Shown one piece after another: positions 12,521-23,736 of a DNA stretch of 64,000 nucleotides; within the stretch, counting starts at the first letter, position 1; the number at the start of each line of letters is the position of its first letter. Under the pieces are notes generated by a model. The model was not told the DNA's origin. It saw only the letters and a list, made by a program, of their open reading frames with translations, and did not search any database. This stretch comes from Smittia aterrima. Lineage: Eukaryota; Arthropoda; Insecta; Diptera; Chironomidae. Location of the stretch: NCBI GenBank assembly GCA_033063855.1, contig CP093831.1:2480001-2544000 (forward strand). The letters run 5' to 3'. The translations under genes were made by a program, and so were the position numbers.

Positions 12521-14767
12521 TTTCCAAAAATCGCACTCGAGAGTTAATTTTATGTTGTGTCACTCTATTTGTTTATTTTCTTTTATTTTCATCCCGCACA
12601 GAAAATAACCTTGAACTCATAACTTTCCGCGCATCTGAACCTTGATTGCATTTACTGTTCACCCGTAGCGAGAGCATCATCACTTGTTGCATGTGTTACC
12701 GTTTTATTGAAGGACGAAGCAAATTGTAGCAGCAAATTTATTGCTCATTTCAACTTGTTGATTATTTTGCTTTCTCCCTGCTCCCTGCACACCCCGTCTC
12801 AGACAACGTGAAAATGTTGATTTCATGTGCTTCCTTTCCTCTCACGCACCGAAAAGAAAAAAAAGGGAGCGTAATAAGCTTTATCGATTTTCTTCGCTCT
12901 TCTCTCTCTTCAACTCAGTCTTCTTCGGCCCCCAATTTTCAATTATTGAAAATTTATTAATGATATGTCTTCACTTAGTGGACACTTTCAACTGAAATCG
13001 ACTCGATGGACCAGGAGTCGTTAGAGAAGAATGAAACACGACACGAGAACTTTCACGAGTTGATTTTCCAAGCAACGAGATGAGTCCTGGGAGTTAAGCT
13101 CTTCATCTTTTTAAAGCGACTTGATTTCACTCGAAACGAACGCGACTGAATCGTCAATAAAAGTGAAGCTCAATGCTCATCCTTCACTTTCCTTGCCATT
13201 CGTCTCAGTTTTATTTCAATTTTATGTGAAAATTTCACTTTTCATTTCACTTCATCTTCGCTGAGAAAAAGCTCTCATTAAATTTTCAAGGTTCGCAAGG
13301 TAATAAAATTCTACAGGTTGGAAAATATATTTCCTCACTTTTCACGGTCAATCTCGCAGTTTTCCACACTCCACCGAGACAAAAACAAATCACTACGAAA
13401 TCTCGACAGAACAAACTGAAGCTTAATCAACTTTTTACAAAATTTAAGTAAGACATGAACTGAGAAAAAATTGACTTAAGCTTTTCCGCCCTCCGTTTTA
13501 TCACGAAAACGAATCAAGGAAAACTGTGAAGGAAAATTCTCTCGGACGCCTTTTTATATGCGACTCGCTCCTGATAACACGATATGAGAGAAAAACGGAA
13601 AATTTTCAAGGATAGAATGGGATGAGGTGATGAGGCACACAATATGATTTTCATCAAGCAGCACAGGCTGGCTGGCTTTGCTCTGTATTTATGTTCTTTC
13701 ACATGGCAATCTGAATTTACGTCAGGTAGGTTTTTATTTTTCTCCCTTCGTTTAGTTTTCACTCGTCGTACTTTCTCTCGCTCTTTCTACACTTTCTATA
13801 CTCTAGACACGCTTTCCTTGTTGTATCATCCGTTAGACTGCTGACTCCTTCTTCATTCTGTCTGACGAATCAATTTAAAAAAAAATTCTATTGAATACTA
13901 TCATTACGAAATCGATAAAGGAAAATAGGTCAGCTCTTGATAGTTGGATATTCCTTTTAAAGGAAAACAAATTAACATTCAACAAGTTCATTTAGAAAAT
14001 TGTTGAAGGATAAATTATAATTTGAGTAGAAAGTATTTTAGTAGAATGAAGAATCTAAATTAGAGATTAGGTTTAATAAATTATTAACAATGTAATAGAA
14101 ATGATGGATTATTGGAGTAAGTTTAAGTAAATTTTTTATTTTTTTCAAACATTTTTAATTTTATTTTCTTTTTAGAATAATTGACTATAACGGGAAATTG
14201 CTGAGAATTGTGCAGCTGACGAAGTTCAAAATGAAATTCTAATGCGTTTTAAAATAATTTATTTATTTGTAATCAATTGATGATGAGGATAAAATTTTGT
14301 AACGGTTTACGAATAATTTTATAACAAAACTTCTTTACCGACAAAACTTCTTATCGAACGGCCTTCGACCTGTTCAAAGCTTTTTGAATATCATGAAAAC
14401 TTAATAAAATACTTGAAATAACTCAACCAGAAGTTTAGTAATAGAAATAATAAAATAATCATCTTCAGAATTAATTTGATAATTGGAATTTGAAGCAAAC
14501 AAAATCACTTGCGGTGCTTGGTAGGCCACAGGCTGAAGTTCACGAGACCTCTATCTCACCTTTGGAGAAGTTTGTTTTCTCTTCTTTAGGAAAAAGTATT
14601 TTTGTAAATTATGCTTTAACTAGTGATTTTTATGTAGTGACTTGTTCTTCGCTAACTTAAGAGTTAATTTCTATTCAGTGAAGTTTATTTAAGAGTTGAA
14701 CTTAATCGTATTGCTGTGGAAAAATCAAATCGCGACGAAAGAAAAAGCAACAGGCGAATAAAATAAC
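12521..14767. other. Divergent intergenic region between RASGRF and liprin-beta
   Basis: About 2.2 kb with no convincing coding sequence on either strand. Short open frames around 13514-13844 overlap each other on opposite strands and look random. The region must contain the promoters of both flanking, divergently transcribed genes. Several T-rich and CTCTC-rich stretches are present (for example near 12898-12915). Confidence 0.55.
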
Positions 14768-17700
14768 ATGTCGAAAACAAAACAATCATATGGCAATATG
14801 GATTTCGATGATGAGGCCTCAAAGCTACTAGAGAAAGCATTATCGTCGTTTGACGGTATCATTTTGGGTGAGACGAAGTGACGCCTTCGATATTAAAGCA
14901 CTTGGACGATGTTCAATGTTATAAAATCGATGACTGTTCAATTAGCATGACGGAAACCAATTTATCACGAATATTGAAGAGAACTGATTTCATTGTTTTG
15001 TTGTAGGCGATAATAATGCACATCAACAACAGCCGTCGTCGAATGTTTTACGAGCGGCTGAAACGCTCGCGCTAGCAATTCAACAGTGTAAGACCAATAC
15101 GCCCCCGCCACCGGATAAAGAGTCTGCCGAACTGATCAATGCGTGGTTGGAGAGTTTTATGCCCGTGAGTATTATAACTAAATGAAAGGTTCAGCTTTTG
15201 TATAAAAGCGTTTAATGATATGCGTGACCAAAACCCATTGATAGCTCCAAAGTAGTCCAATTAAAAAAATCTTGATTTTATCGTGTAATTTGAATCTCGA
15301 GAACAGCGGAAAAAAATCTTGAGTGTCGCTGTAAATATTTTTAATAAACAATTTGCATATTTCATTAACAATCCATACAAAGAGGTGACGGTTGTAAATT
15401 ATCGAGAGCTCTAGAAGGATAGGCCTAAAAAATCTAATTTTTTAGAGAATTAATGTCAAAATAATTATATTTACCTTTGCTATCACTCCTTATCACCTCA
15501 TGAATCATCATCAATAAATTCCACTACGCGAATCGAAAGATAACTCTGTGATTACGTTACGAGCAACTATCCCAAAGAATTTATTTCCCTCTCGAAAAGA
15601 AAGCGCTTGTTATCGTGAAAAGTGTCTGGCATTTTTTTAGAAGCGAGAAAGGGTTCAATGTCTTCCGAATTTTCAAAGTCATAAACGAGTGGCTCTGGCT
15701 GATTAAAGTAAGCAAAAGTGACGAAAGCAGTGATGAAGTTTCCACATGTGTTTCGAATAAAGAGTTGGGAAATGATTTTCTCAAAATATTCGTTTGCCTT
15801 TTCCTTTTACTCTCATTTCGATCGATGTGAGTTTAGAAAAATTTATGTTTTCTGGTGAGAAACTTGCGCGTGGGGGAGGAGAACTGCTGGCAGAACATTT
15901 TTCTTTACGTTTAATAAACATTCAAATGGTTCGGTCTCCCTCTCTCACTGCTTTTATAATTAGCCTAGTTGCTTCTTGTGGTGAGAGAAAAACTAAGTCA
16001 TTTCACCTCCTCGCATTTTAATAATTAAAAACGCTGAGAGTTTTTCTTCTCAGTTACTCGCGGGATTTCGGTGCAACAAGTCACGGATCGCGATCGCGCG
16101 TTTTCCGCTCTCGATTTTTTGCAAACTTTAAAATAAGTCGAGCAATGAAGTCCGCGACGTTAATGTCTGGTGATTCGCTCGAAACTAAACCCAGACAGTC
16201 GGAAAATGCGAAAAAGATTGCGCGCTTGTTGAAGAAACGTCGTGAATTGTTAGAGAAAGAAAAGTTGAAACTCGAAAATGAAGAGAAGGCGAACAAAGAT
16301 AAACAGCGCCAAAAGGAAGTGAAGGATTTAAATCAACGCAGTGAGCCAACATCTGATGAATACGACGACGAGGAACCGGAGACGATCACAGAGAACAGCG
16401 ATTCTTATGACTCAAACGATGAGTTCCGAGTCAAAGTTTTATCAAAAGATCTTGACAAAGGTTGACGTTATTTCATTACAAGAACAAACTCTTGTTCATA
16501 AATCACATAAATTTTTGATTTCAAACGATGTGCCGTGCACGCCTGTGCTATCTCAAACAGTAGATCCGATTCTAATGTTCACTTCAAGTCGTGTTCCCAA
16601 GAAAATCTATTTTTATCCCCCTTTTAATATTTCGAATATGCCGAACCGCATGATGATAAAAATCTGTTTAGTGTTGTAGTTTTCTTTCAACGTCATGTCG
16701 ATCTTGAGTCGCTGAAACGCACTCAAAAGATGTGACGAAAGCACGCCAAACAATTTGTCTAAAATCATTTAAAGACTCCCGAGAGAAGAGGTATTTTTAA
16801 AGTCCCTCGTCTCTCCTCTGTCTGTAAATTTATCTCCGACATTAATCTACTCGTTCTGTTTGTAAATTTGTTATCTTACTGAATGCGTAAACATTGCGCG
16901 CGTTCAATGCCAAAAAAAAAATGCTTCGACTGTCGTTAAATCTAAACATTCTCTCAGATGAAACGTCATCGGAGGATGAAGAAGATGAGGAAATCACTTG
17001 GACTTGTTTGCAGAGGTCGCAGAAGCGACAAAATGAAAATTACGCAAAGCACCGCACACATGAATCTTCGTCGAAAACTCCGGAGAGAAAAACTCCAGTT
17101 CAAGATGAACCAAGATCGCCGACGACAGGAAAACCTCCGCGACCAGCGAATTCTGCTGCGAGTCTTGATCGACGTCAAAGAAGTCGCAGCCAGTCGAACC
17201 GAAGAGAACGTGACTCAAAAAGTCGAAGCACTCATTCTTTACGCGAGAAAGATTTGAATGAAAAACTTATGATTTCTGATAAGTTATCAAAGGACAATTC
17301 GTCGAGCTCATGCAGCAATCGAAGAATGTCTCCAATTACTTGGGAAGCTCCGCCGCCCCCGCCTTTTGCTCCTTGGGATCATCCTTATTATAAACCAATA
17401 GCAAGTCGAGAAGACTTGAGATCGTTGGAGTATTATCGAAGACCTTGCGATCCATATCGCAATGGCAGTTGTCAAGAACTCTTTCATCATCCTTCACAAC
17501 TTTCGTTGACGGGAAATTGCAATGATAATCCATACTTTCATTATCCTTCGCCTTGTTGTAGCAATCATTATTATCAGGGCTATCAGGTTGGACTTTAGTT
17601 CACGAAACTTTAAAAATAATTTTGATTTTCTTCTAAATTTTCAATATTTTCTTCTCGTTTACAGCGGCAAGACAGCTCGAATGAACGTGTTCGTCGATTG

Positions 17701-19665
17701 CAGTCGGACAAAGACGCTCTTCAGCTTCAAGTTCAAATACTGACGGAACAAATTAATGCTCAAAATGATAAACTTAAAGAAATGGAAATGACAATGAATG
17801 AAAAGAATTTGCAGCTCAACAATTCAGAAGATTTGCTGAATCGAGTGAGTTTGTAGTTTTGAGATTATCATCAACATTTCTATAATTTTATTTCATCATC
17901 TCTTTTAGGAAATGTTGTCGCGATCATCTCTGGAAACTCAAAAGCTTGAGTTAATGTCAGCAATGAGCGAAATGAAGCTTCAACAAGCAACTTTGGAACG
18001 AGAAAATTACGAACTTCGTTCAAACTATTTAAAGAATAGTTTAACGAATCTTAGCAATCCATCATTGCAGTATGGCAAGCGTGTTATCGCACAGAACTCA
18101 CAACAGAATCAAAAGAACAACAACGCTTTGAGTGGAAGCCACGGAAACTTGTCTCAAAATTTGTCAATTGCAAATACTTCTTCTCCAGAGTTTAATCGGC
18201 AACGCGCTGATATTCACTACGCCAGTCTTCCGCGTCAGTCTTTTGCAACAGCAGCCAACTTATCGATCTCTGGCATGAATGGAAACCACGAAGGACAGGA
18301 AATGAATAATTCGCCAAGACGTAATGTCGCTTTTGCTGACAAAGACAAAATTATCGACGATAGCATCAACATCTCGCAAAGGAGTTATGCTGTTCAAGCG
18401 CTGACTTCACCTTCGATGAGTCAAAAGCATAAAGGACTTCGTGGAATTCTCGATAAGATAAAAAGCAATAACGGCAACAATATGAGCTTAGTTGAAGATT
18501 CTTCTATCGAGAATGAGAACGACTTCATTCGTGGAGGGATGCGAGCAACTGCTGGGGCTCGCTTAGGTTGGAGCAGTCAAGATAAATCAAGAAAGGCTTT
18601 CAAGGATTGGGACATTGATATGTTAATCGATTGGTTTGATGACCTTGGATTGGAGTACGCCATTGAACCTGCTAAGAAATGGCTGAAGAACGGAGGCGAG
18701 CTTCTTGCATGTGCACCTCAAGATATCGACAAAGAACTTAACTTAAGATCGCCACTTCATCGTAAGAAAATTCTGCTTGCCATGGCTGACGTTGCTGACC
18801 AGGAGAACGATGACATGCTTAGAAATGCGGGAAAACTCGACACAACTTGGGTTCTTCGATGGCTTGATGACATCGGTTTACCTCAGCATAAAGACGAGTT
18901 TCTGTCTGGACGTGTTGATGGTCGTGTTCTTCATCGATTGACAATGGACGATTTAGCGGTCATGCATATCAGCTCTACGCTCCACGTTGCCAGTCTCCGA
19001 AGAGGAATTCAACTTCTTCGAGAGCAGAACTTCAATCCTGAATGTCTCATTCGACGACTCGGGGAAATCGAACAAGATAAAATTGTTTTCTGGACGTCGC
19101 ATTGCATCATGGAATGGTTGCGAATGGTTGATCTCGCTGAGTATGCGCCTAATTTACGCGGCTCTGGTGTTCACGGTAGCCTAATGGTCAATGAAATTAA
19201 ATTTAATGCTGAGTTGCTTGCCGACTTGCTTTCGATACCAGGAAGCAAGACTTTGTTGAGACGTCATCTTCAGTCGCATTTCAAGGTGAGAATGAAAATT
19301 TAATTCAATTAACAATTTTACAAGAATTCTTTTATAATTAGGATTTAATTGGTCGAGATATAATTCAGCTGAAGAGAGATGCAGAGAACACACTCGGATA
19401 TCAACCTCTCACAATCACTGGGAAGGTTAAGGTAAATTTTATTGTCTTCATATCTTGAGATCGATTGACAACAAACTCTTTTCAGACCCCGAAGAAATCA
19501 CAATTCTCCTTGAAGCGTAAGAAGAGCCTAAAGAATGAAGAATCGGAGTTTAGCAACTACGTTTGTCCCATGACAGGTGAAAAACAGTTGCAGAAGGGTA
19601 ATGTTCTAATGACTAACAACCTAACAGTAAGCTTACATCATACAAATGTCTCTCATCCTAATTAA
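14768..19665 (+). CDS. Liprin-beta: Liprin-beta scaffold protein (triple SAM), main isoform
   Basis: Main isoform exons: 14768-14867, 15007-15164, 17665-17844, 17909-19285, 19342-19431, 19486-19665, all in phase, 694 residues. The N-terminus carries the liprin-beta-specific D-G-I-I motif followed by an amphipathic segment and W-L-E-S-F-M. The exon at 17665 is a leucine-zipper coiled coil with heptads, as in vertebrate liprin-beta, where it follows the N-terminal exon directly. Then come an E-x-L-S-R-S-S-L-E-T-Q-K-L block, a disordered middle with R-A-T-A-G-A-R-L-G-W-S, and three SAM domains near residues 376-440, 454-525 and 541-605 (second: W-V-L-R-W-L-D-D-I-G-L-P-Q; third: M-E-W-L-R-M-V-D-L-A-E-Y-A-P-N-L-R-G-S-G). 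The tail has Y-V-C-P-M. Liprin-beta binds liprin-alpha and LAR-type phosphatases at synapses and cell junctions. A GTAAGC inside the last exon (19627) could splice to a short alternative end. The 15165-17664 interval holds the alternative exons annotated separately. Confidence 0.94.
16145..17586 (+). CDS. Liprin-beta: Alternative 5' exons of liprin-beta (internal start)
   Basis: Exon 16145-16460 starts with ATG and is rich in K/E (predicted helix, then acidic). It splices (G|GTTGAC to CTCTCAG) onto 16958-17586, which is acidic, then R/S-rich with proline runs and ends with a Tyr/Pro/Cys-rich stretch. The joined frame is 315 codons and ends in phase 0, exactly the entry phase of the shared coiled-coil exon at 17665. 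The main N-terminal exons also end in phase 0 at 15164 and cannot be joined in frame to 16958, and a direct acceptor before 16145 would meet a stop. The simplest reading is an internal promoter giving a second N-terminus. Evidence is sequence only; the exon could be subject to other splicing. Confidence 0.6.
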
Positions 19666-20639
19666 ACTAACTGAGCTCTAATTTTCGCAGTATTTATGTT
19701 AAACGTCGCTTCATTTCGGTGATGGAAAGCGGAATCATTTACTAAGCTCATATAATACTCACACGACTATTTATAAGTAAATATTCAACAACCTTTAACC
19801 ATGCATGTGACTTCAACTCATCGCTTTTGATGTTCACATTTTATGATCAAATTTATTTATGAAATATTTCGTCTCCTAAATAGATTTTGATGACTTAGAG
19901 GAAACTTTAGATGGAAATGGGAACAGCACAAAGTCTAATTCTAGTAAAACTGGAGTCAGAAGTTGCTTCACAGCAAACTGAAACCTCAACTTTAGAATAG
20001 AAAATTCAACTTGGGTGTCTATGAGAAACTAAAGGACCAGCACAAGAAAACAAAAAATTTATTTTTCCTTCGAGTCTTCCATCAAGAAAAACTTTCACCG
20101 TAAAACTGCATTTCATTTTACACTAGCACATTAAGCCTAAATTATTTTGTAATTTCAAAGCGATTTTGCTTGAATTTTCCGATCGCTAATGTGTTTCGAG
20201 ATATTTGATGATGATGATGATAATAACGAGCTTTGCATGAGTGAGTTGTCACTTTGAGTTTGATCTTAAGAAATTCTAAAGTAAACCATTAACAATTAGA
20301 TTTAGATGACGCTTGTCATGCTCAAAACTGGACCATAAAAAAAATCAAAATCGTTTCTTGTTGACAAGTTAATTGAAAGTTTACAAATTTGGACGAAATT
20401 TAAAAGTTGTTACATAGAATTAATTGCTTCCTACTGTGAACCACCTAACAATAATGATTGTGTCTTAATATAATGGACTTTATGCAGAATAAAAAGTTTA
20501 AAAAAGATTTCTCTCTCTTTACTTAACATTTTGAAGATTTCAGATAAGAGCACGACGATCGCGAATCAGATCTTTCGTGATAAGCGAAATGCTAAGAAGA
20601 TATCAGTGTGAGTCAAGAAACTTTAGAAGAAAGACAAAA
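19666..20639 (+). other. Liprin-beta 3' UTR and spacer
   Basis: No gene seen. It is AT-rich with an AATAAA near 20486 that would end the liprin-beta transcript, leaving about 150 bp before the LRR gene start codon. A short GAT/GATAAT microsatellite-like stretch lies near 20207-20226. Confidence 0.55.
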
Positions 20640-21371
20640 ATGTTTGGGATTTTAATTAATTTACTCGCTTTGGCTTTTGTTATTGGCGTTGAATTTCAGT
20701 GTAAATTTCATGTTGGCTCGTGGTATTCCCTGGGGCCTCGTTACACATGCAGTGCGACTAAAAAGAGTTCTTTGCTTGATAATGTTGTGGAAAATCTGAC
20801 TGGAGTTCATCTTGAAGGAAGAAATTGGAAGAATGTTGAGACATTGTTCGTGTACAATGAGAAAACTTTGACTCAGCTTCCCAAAGGACTCGCGAGTTTC
20901 CTTCCAAATTTAATTGGCTTGGAATGGTTTTACGGAAGTTTGACGACAATATCAGCTGAAGACTTGGAGCCATTTCCAAAATTAGTCGCTCTTTCGTTCG
21001 CTTACAATAAAATGAAGGAACTTGATGGAAATCTCTTCCAGCACACACCGAGTCTTAAAATTATCAGCTTTTACAGCAATCAAATTGAATCTGTTGGCGC
21101 GAATATCTTGAGTGGATTAACTGAGCTTGAAGATATTCGATTCGAAGCTAATCGCTGCATAAACTCAAACGCTTTCAAGAAGCTCGATGTTGAGAAGGTA
21201 AAAGACGATCTAGTTAATTGCATTTCTTCAATAACGACGACGGTAAGGGCTCCTCCTGTTGACGCCCACCCAACAAATGGAAGTGTCGTAATTCGATATG
21301 GACATTGCCTTCGCTACACTAAAATTCAATCAACAGCAACCCAGCAGATGTTTTATGATTTTACCTGTTAA
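20640..21371 (+). CDS. Secreted leucine-rich-repeat protein
   Basis: Start chosen at the ATG that opens a clear hydrophobic signal peptide (M-F-G-I-L-I-N-L-L-A-L-A-F-V-I-G-V); an in-frame start codon 63 bases earlier would bury it. 243 residues. A short cysteine-containing N-terminal cap is followed by about five leucine-rich repeats (patterns L-x-x-L-x-x-L-x-x-x-x-N-x-I, for example F-P-K-L-V-A-L-S-F-A-Y-N-K-M). A threonine-rich linker and a short tail ending F-T-C follow. There is no transmembrane helix. The family resembles the many secreted LRR proteins of midges and mosquitoes; ligand and role are unknown. The 3' part, from about 21215, is repeated in broken form at 22722-22891 and 24032-24117, so this gene's tail belongs to the duplicated unit. 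A GTAAGG inside the Thr-rich linker (21242) could be a splice donor, so the last 40 residues are less sure. Confidence 0.8.
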   Translation: MFGILINLLALAFVIGVEFQCKFHVGSWYSLGPRYTCSATKKSSLLDNVVENLTGVHLEGRNWKNVETLFVYNEKTLTQLPKGLASFLPNLIGLEWFYGSLTTISAEDLEPFPKLVALSFAYNKMKELDGNLFQHTPSLKIISFYSNQIESVGANILSGLTELEDIRFEANRCINSNAFKKLDVEKVKDDLVNCISSITTTVRAPPVDAHPTNGSVVIRYGHCLRYTKIQSTATQQMFYDFTC

Positions 21372-21389
21372 GCTTAAAGCAACTTCTAC

Positions 21390-21584
21390 TAAGAAAAATT
21401 ATTAGAAAAATAAAGTGGCGACAGCATCTTAGCTAAGGGCAAATCCCAATGTACCAGACGTTTGTCAGGTAAAACTCATTTAAATAGAGCACGCTTTACA
21501 CTTTTTTTTCACAGTTTAAGTTCTCATTTCAAAGTGATCACATCAATTATTTCGAAAGTTTGAAACCTCAAGTTAACGATCAAA
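21390..21584 (+). promoter_or_regulatory. Presumed leader exon and 5' UTR intron of EGFR-like copy 1
   Basis: A block ending GTTTGTCAG|GTAAAA and another starting after TTTTTCACAG precede the start codon. The same block stands in front of all three EGFR-like copies (near 22900-23045 and 24135-24329), with GT and AG ends preserved each time. A shared 5' UTR intron of about 50 bp is the most economical reading. Confidence 0.45.
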
Positions 21585-22079
21585 ATGTCGACATTGGATT
21601 ATTCTTCAGCTCGACGATTTTTCAATGTCTGTCATGAAGCGTGTAATGGCTGCTTTGGACCGGATGCTGATCAGTGTTTTGACTGCAATAAATTCAAGAT
21701 TCTTGATGTATCTAATTTTACTCTGTCGGATCTTGACACCAAGGGATTTTTTTGCGTTAGCGAGTGTCCTAAAGAATTTCCTGCGGCAAGCTTCCCGCAC
21801 GGTTTTGATTTCTGGAATACTCCGATTTGCGTCGCTAAACAACGTTGGTTATGTTATACATCAAATGTTGGACAAATGCTGGTTATCTTCATATCATTGC
21901 TTTATATGTTAGCTGCGATTCTCACCATCGCCTGGATCGGAGCTACCATTATTAATTTCATCTACAGGAAATCGAAAACGAAGAGGACTGTCGTTGAAGT
22001 TCGTGCAACACTTCTTAATGTTACATTTTTATTATCATTTTTATTTTATTTGTTTATAATATATCTTGTGACGTTATAA
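21585..22079 (+). CDS. EGFR-derived cysteine-rich membrane protein, kinase-less (copy 1)
   Basis: 164 residues with no signal peptide. Residues 1-85 match the last furin-like module of EGF receptors: C-N-G-C-F-G-P-D-A-D-Q-C-F-D-C, then F-F-C-V-S-E-C-P-K-E-F. EGFR has C-F-G-P-E-A-D-Q-C at the equivalent site. A hydrophobic helix follows (about residues 94-124), then a basic K-S-K-T-K-R patch, then a second hydrophobic helix at the C-terminus in place of a kinase. Just after the stop (about 22090-22150) the DNA still resembles the glycine-loop region of copy 3, so the kinase was lost by deletion and the frame altered. Membrane topology is uncertain: with no signal peptide the first helix may act as a reverse signal-anchor. 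The function is unknown; a decoy or regulator of the longer copy is speculation. Confidence 0.75.
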   Translation: MSTLDYSSARRFFNVCHEACNGCFGPDADQCFDCNKFKILDVSNFTLSDLDTKGFFCVSECPKEFPAASFPHGFDFWNTPICVAKQRWLCYTSNVGQMLVIFISLLYMLAAILTIAWIGATIINFIYRKSKTKRTVVEVRATLLNVTFLLSFLFYLFIIYLVTL

Positions 22080-22085
22080 AACTGT

Positions 22086-22150
22086 TAAAAATGGCAACTG
22101 GAGCTTTCGAAATGACTACATCGATTCGCTCGAAAACGGTTTTATTAAAA
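22086..22150 (+). pseudogene. Residual kinase N-lobe sequence after copy 1
   Basis: About 60 bases downstream of the copy 1 stop align by eye with the glycine-loop segment of the intact copy 3 (24796-24850), including the block ACATCGATTCG. The frame is broken. It marks where the kinase-coding part was deleted. Confidence 0.6.
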
Positions 22151-22179
22151 ATCCAAAGCAAAAAATAAAAACAAAAATC

Positions 22180-22721
22180 TGAAAAGGAAAAACAAATTTT
22201 TTGACTTGAAAAAATATTTTTTATTAAGACACAAACATGGAACCGAAATTAATATATTTTCACATTACGGAATCGTCGACGAGAAGCCTGAAACTTACAG
22301 TTTCGTTCAAGTTTCGAGCGATGATTTTGCAATCGATGTCGATGGGAACATTTGCTGAAACAAAAGAAAATTTTAATTTCTATTTTCATAAAATGAATCC
22401 ACTAACTTGCAGGATTTACAAACTTGATGGCCGTGATTGGTTCTTGGTAGGTGTCCTGACCTTTATACGGAAAGAAATATCCGGGAAATCCTTTCCATGG
22501 AATGTACTCGACAAGTCCAACATTCGCTCGATCGTTCGTGGATTTGCCGTCACAAGAAATCCAAATCGTTTTCTTAAAATGAAAATTCTTTTCAAAATCC
22601 GCAAATAATGAAATGATTTTATCTTACAAGCTTTAACGGATTGTCCTTGGCGATCCTTTCCTTGATTTCACCGACGACATTTGAGCTTAATCCCGAATTC
22701 AACAATCCGTGGTAATCCAAA
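22180..22721 (-). pseudogene. Broken duplicate of the 3' half of the ATPase-beta gene (fragment 1)
   Basis: Closely matches 25640-26165 of the intact ATPase-beta gene: the last coding exon with its stop, the penultimate exon, both short introns and the 3' part of the third exon. The match stops abruptly near 22721 inside the exon, where the sequence continues as LRR-gene tail. There is no promoter, no 5' exons and no membrane segment, so no functional protein is expected. Confidence 0.8.
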
Positions 22722-22905
22722 AAGAAATATATAATTGCAATCCTTCAATAACGACGACGCTAACGACTCCTCCTGTTGACGCCCCAACAAATGGTAGTGT
22801 CGTAATCCGGTATGGGCATTTCATTCGTTATACTAAAATTCAATCAACAGCAACCCAGCAGATGTTTATGACTTTACGTGTTAAGCCTTAAGCAATGTCT
22901 ACTAA
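22722..22905 (+). pseudogene. Broken duplicate of the LRR gene tail (fragment 1)
   Basis: Matches 21212-21390 of the LRR gene (AATTGCAAT, the ACG-rich Thr linker, the N-G-S-V-V-I-R-Y-G-H stretch) with small deletions that shift the frame near its end. No LRR domain or start is present. Confidence 0.75.
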
Positions 22906-23045
22906 GACGTTTGTCAGGTAAAATTCATTTAAATAGAGCACGCTTAGCACTTTTTTTTCACAGTTTAAGTTCTCATTTCAAAGTGATCACTTCAATTATT
23001 TCGAAAGTTTAAAACCTCAAGTTAACGATCAAAATTTCAATAAAA

Positions 23046-23612
23046 ATGTCGACATTGAATTATTCTTCCCCTCAACGATTTTTCAATGACTGTTATGAAG
23101 AGTGTAATGGCTGCTTTGGATCGGATGCTGATCAATGCTTTGACTGCAATAAATTCAAGATTTTTGGTGAATTAAAGTTTACTCCGTTGGATCTTGACAC
23201 CAAGGGATTTTTTTGTGTTGGCGAATGCCCAAAAGAATTCCCTTACGAAAGCTACCCACGCGTCTTCGATTTCTGGAATACTCCGATCTGCACTGCTGAG
23301 CAACGCGGGGTACAATTTTCACAAAGTTGTTGTGGTGGAAAAACGCCGATTATCTTCATGTCAACGCTTTTGCTGTTAATGGCGATTATCACCATCACCT
23401 TGGTCGCAGTTAACACTGTCCATTTCATCAATAAAATCATCAGGAAATTGAAATCAAAGATGATGGACCCGGAAAAACTTACATCACTTATTAAAACTAC
23501 AAAACCGAAGCCTGTCGCTGGAGATCGTTCAACACTTTATGATGTCACATTTTTACTATTAATTTTTTTTAATTTGTTTATAATATATTTTACGACGTTT
23601 CAAAACTATTAA
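23046..23612 (+). CDS. EGFR-derived cysteine-rich membrane protein, kinase-less (copy 2)
   Basis: 188 residues, with the same plan as copy 1: a cysteine-rich EGFR-type module (C-N-G-C-F-G-S-D-A-D-Q-C-F-D-C, then F-F-C-V-G-E-C-P-K-E-F), a transmembrane helix near residues 98-128, a basic juxtamembrane stretch with K-P-K-P-V-A-G-D-R-S-T-L that aligns with copy 3, and a terminal hydrophobic helix where the kinase should start. The cysteines are conserved among copies while other residues vary, which suggests the module is under constraint. The kinase remnant after the stop is shorter and more decayed than in copy 1. No signal peptide is seen. Confidence 0.75.
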   Translation: MSTLNYSSPQRFFNDCYEECNGCFGSDADQCFDCNKFKIFGELKFTPLDLDTKGFFCVGECPKEFPYESYPRVFDFWNTPICTAEQRGVQFSQSCCGGKTPIIFMSTLLLLMAIITITLVAVNTVHFINKIIRKLKSKMMDPEKLTSLIKTTKPKPVAGDRSTLYDVTFLLLIFFNLFIIYFTTFQNY

Positions 23613-23680
23613 GAGCCGTGACTGAAGCTTTCAGAAATGACTACATCGATTCAGTCAAAAAAGGTTTTATTAAAAAAATA
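23613..23680 (+). pseudogene. Residual kinase N-lobe sequence after copy 2
   Basis: The stretch after the stop again contains GAAGCTTTC and ACATCGATTC, aligned with the glycine-loop segment of copy 3, out of frame. Confidence 0.55.
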
Positions 23681-23736
23681 ATCAATATTTTAGATTTAAA
23701 TTTTAAAAAATAAAATAAAATTGAAAAAAACCTGAA

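Noticed and set aside
13514..13844. Overlapping short open frames on both strands between RASGRF and liprin-beta
   Set aside because: Mutually overlapping and without motifs or splice context; typical noise.
22237..22608. Plus-strand open frame inside the ATPase-beta fragment
   Set aside because: It is the antisense of the duplicated ATPase-beta exons; similar frames appear at 23788 and 25800 for the same reason.
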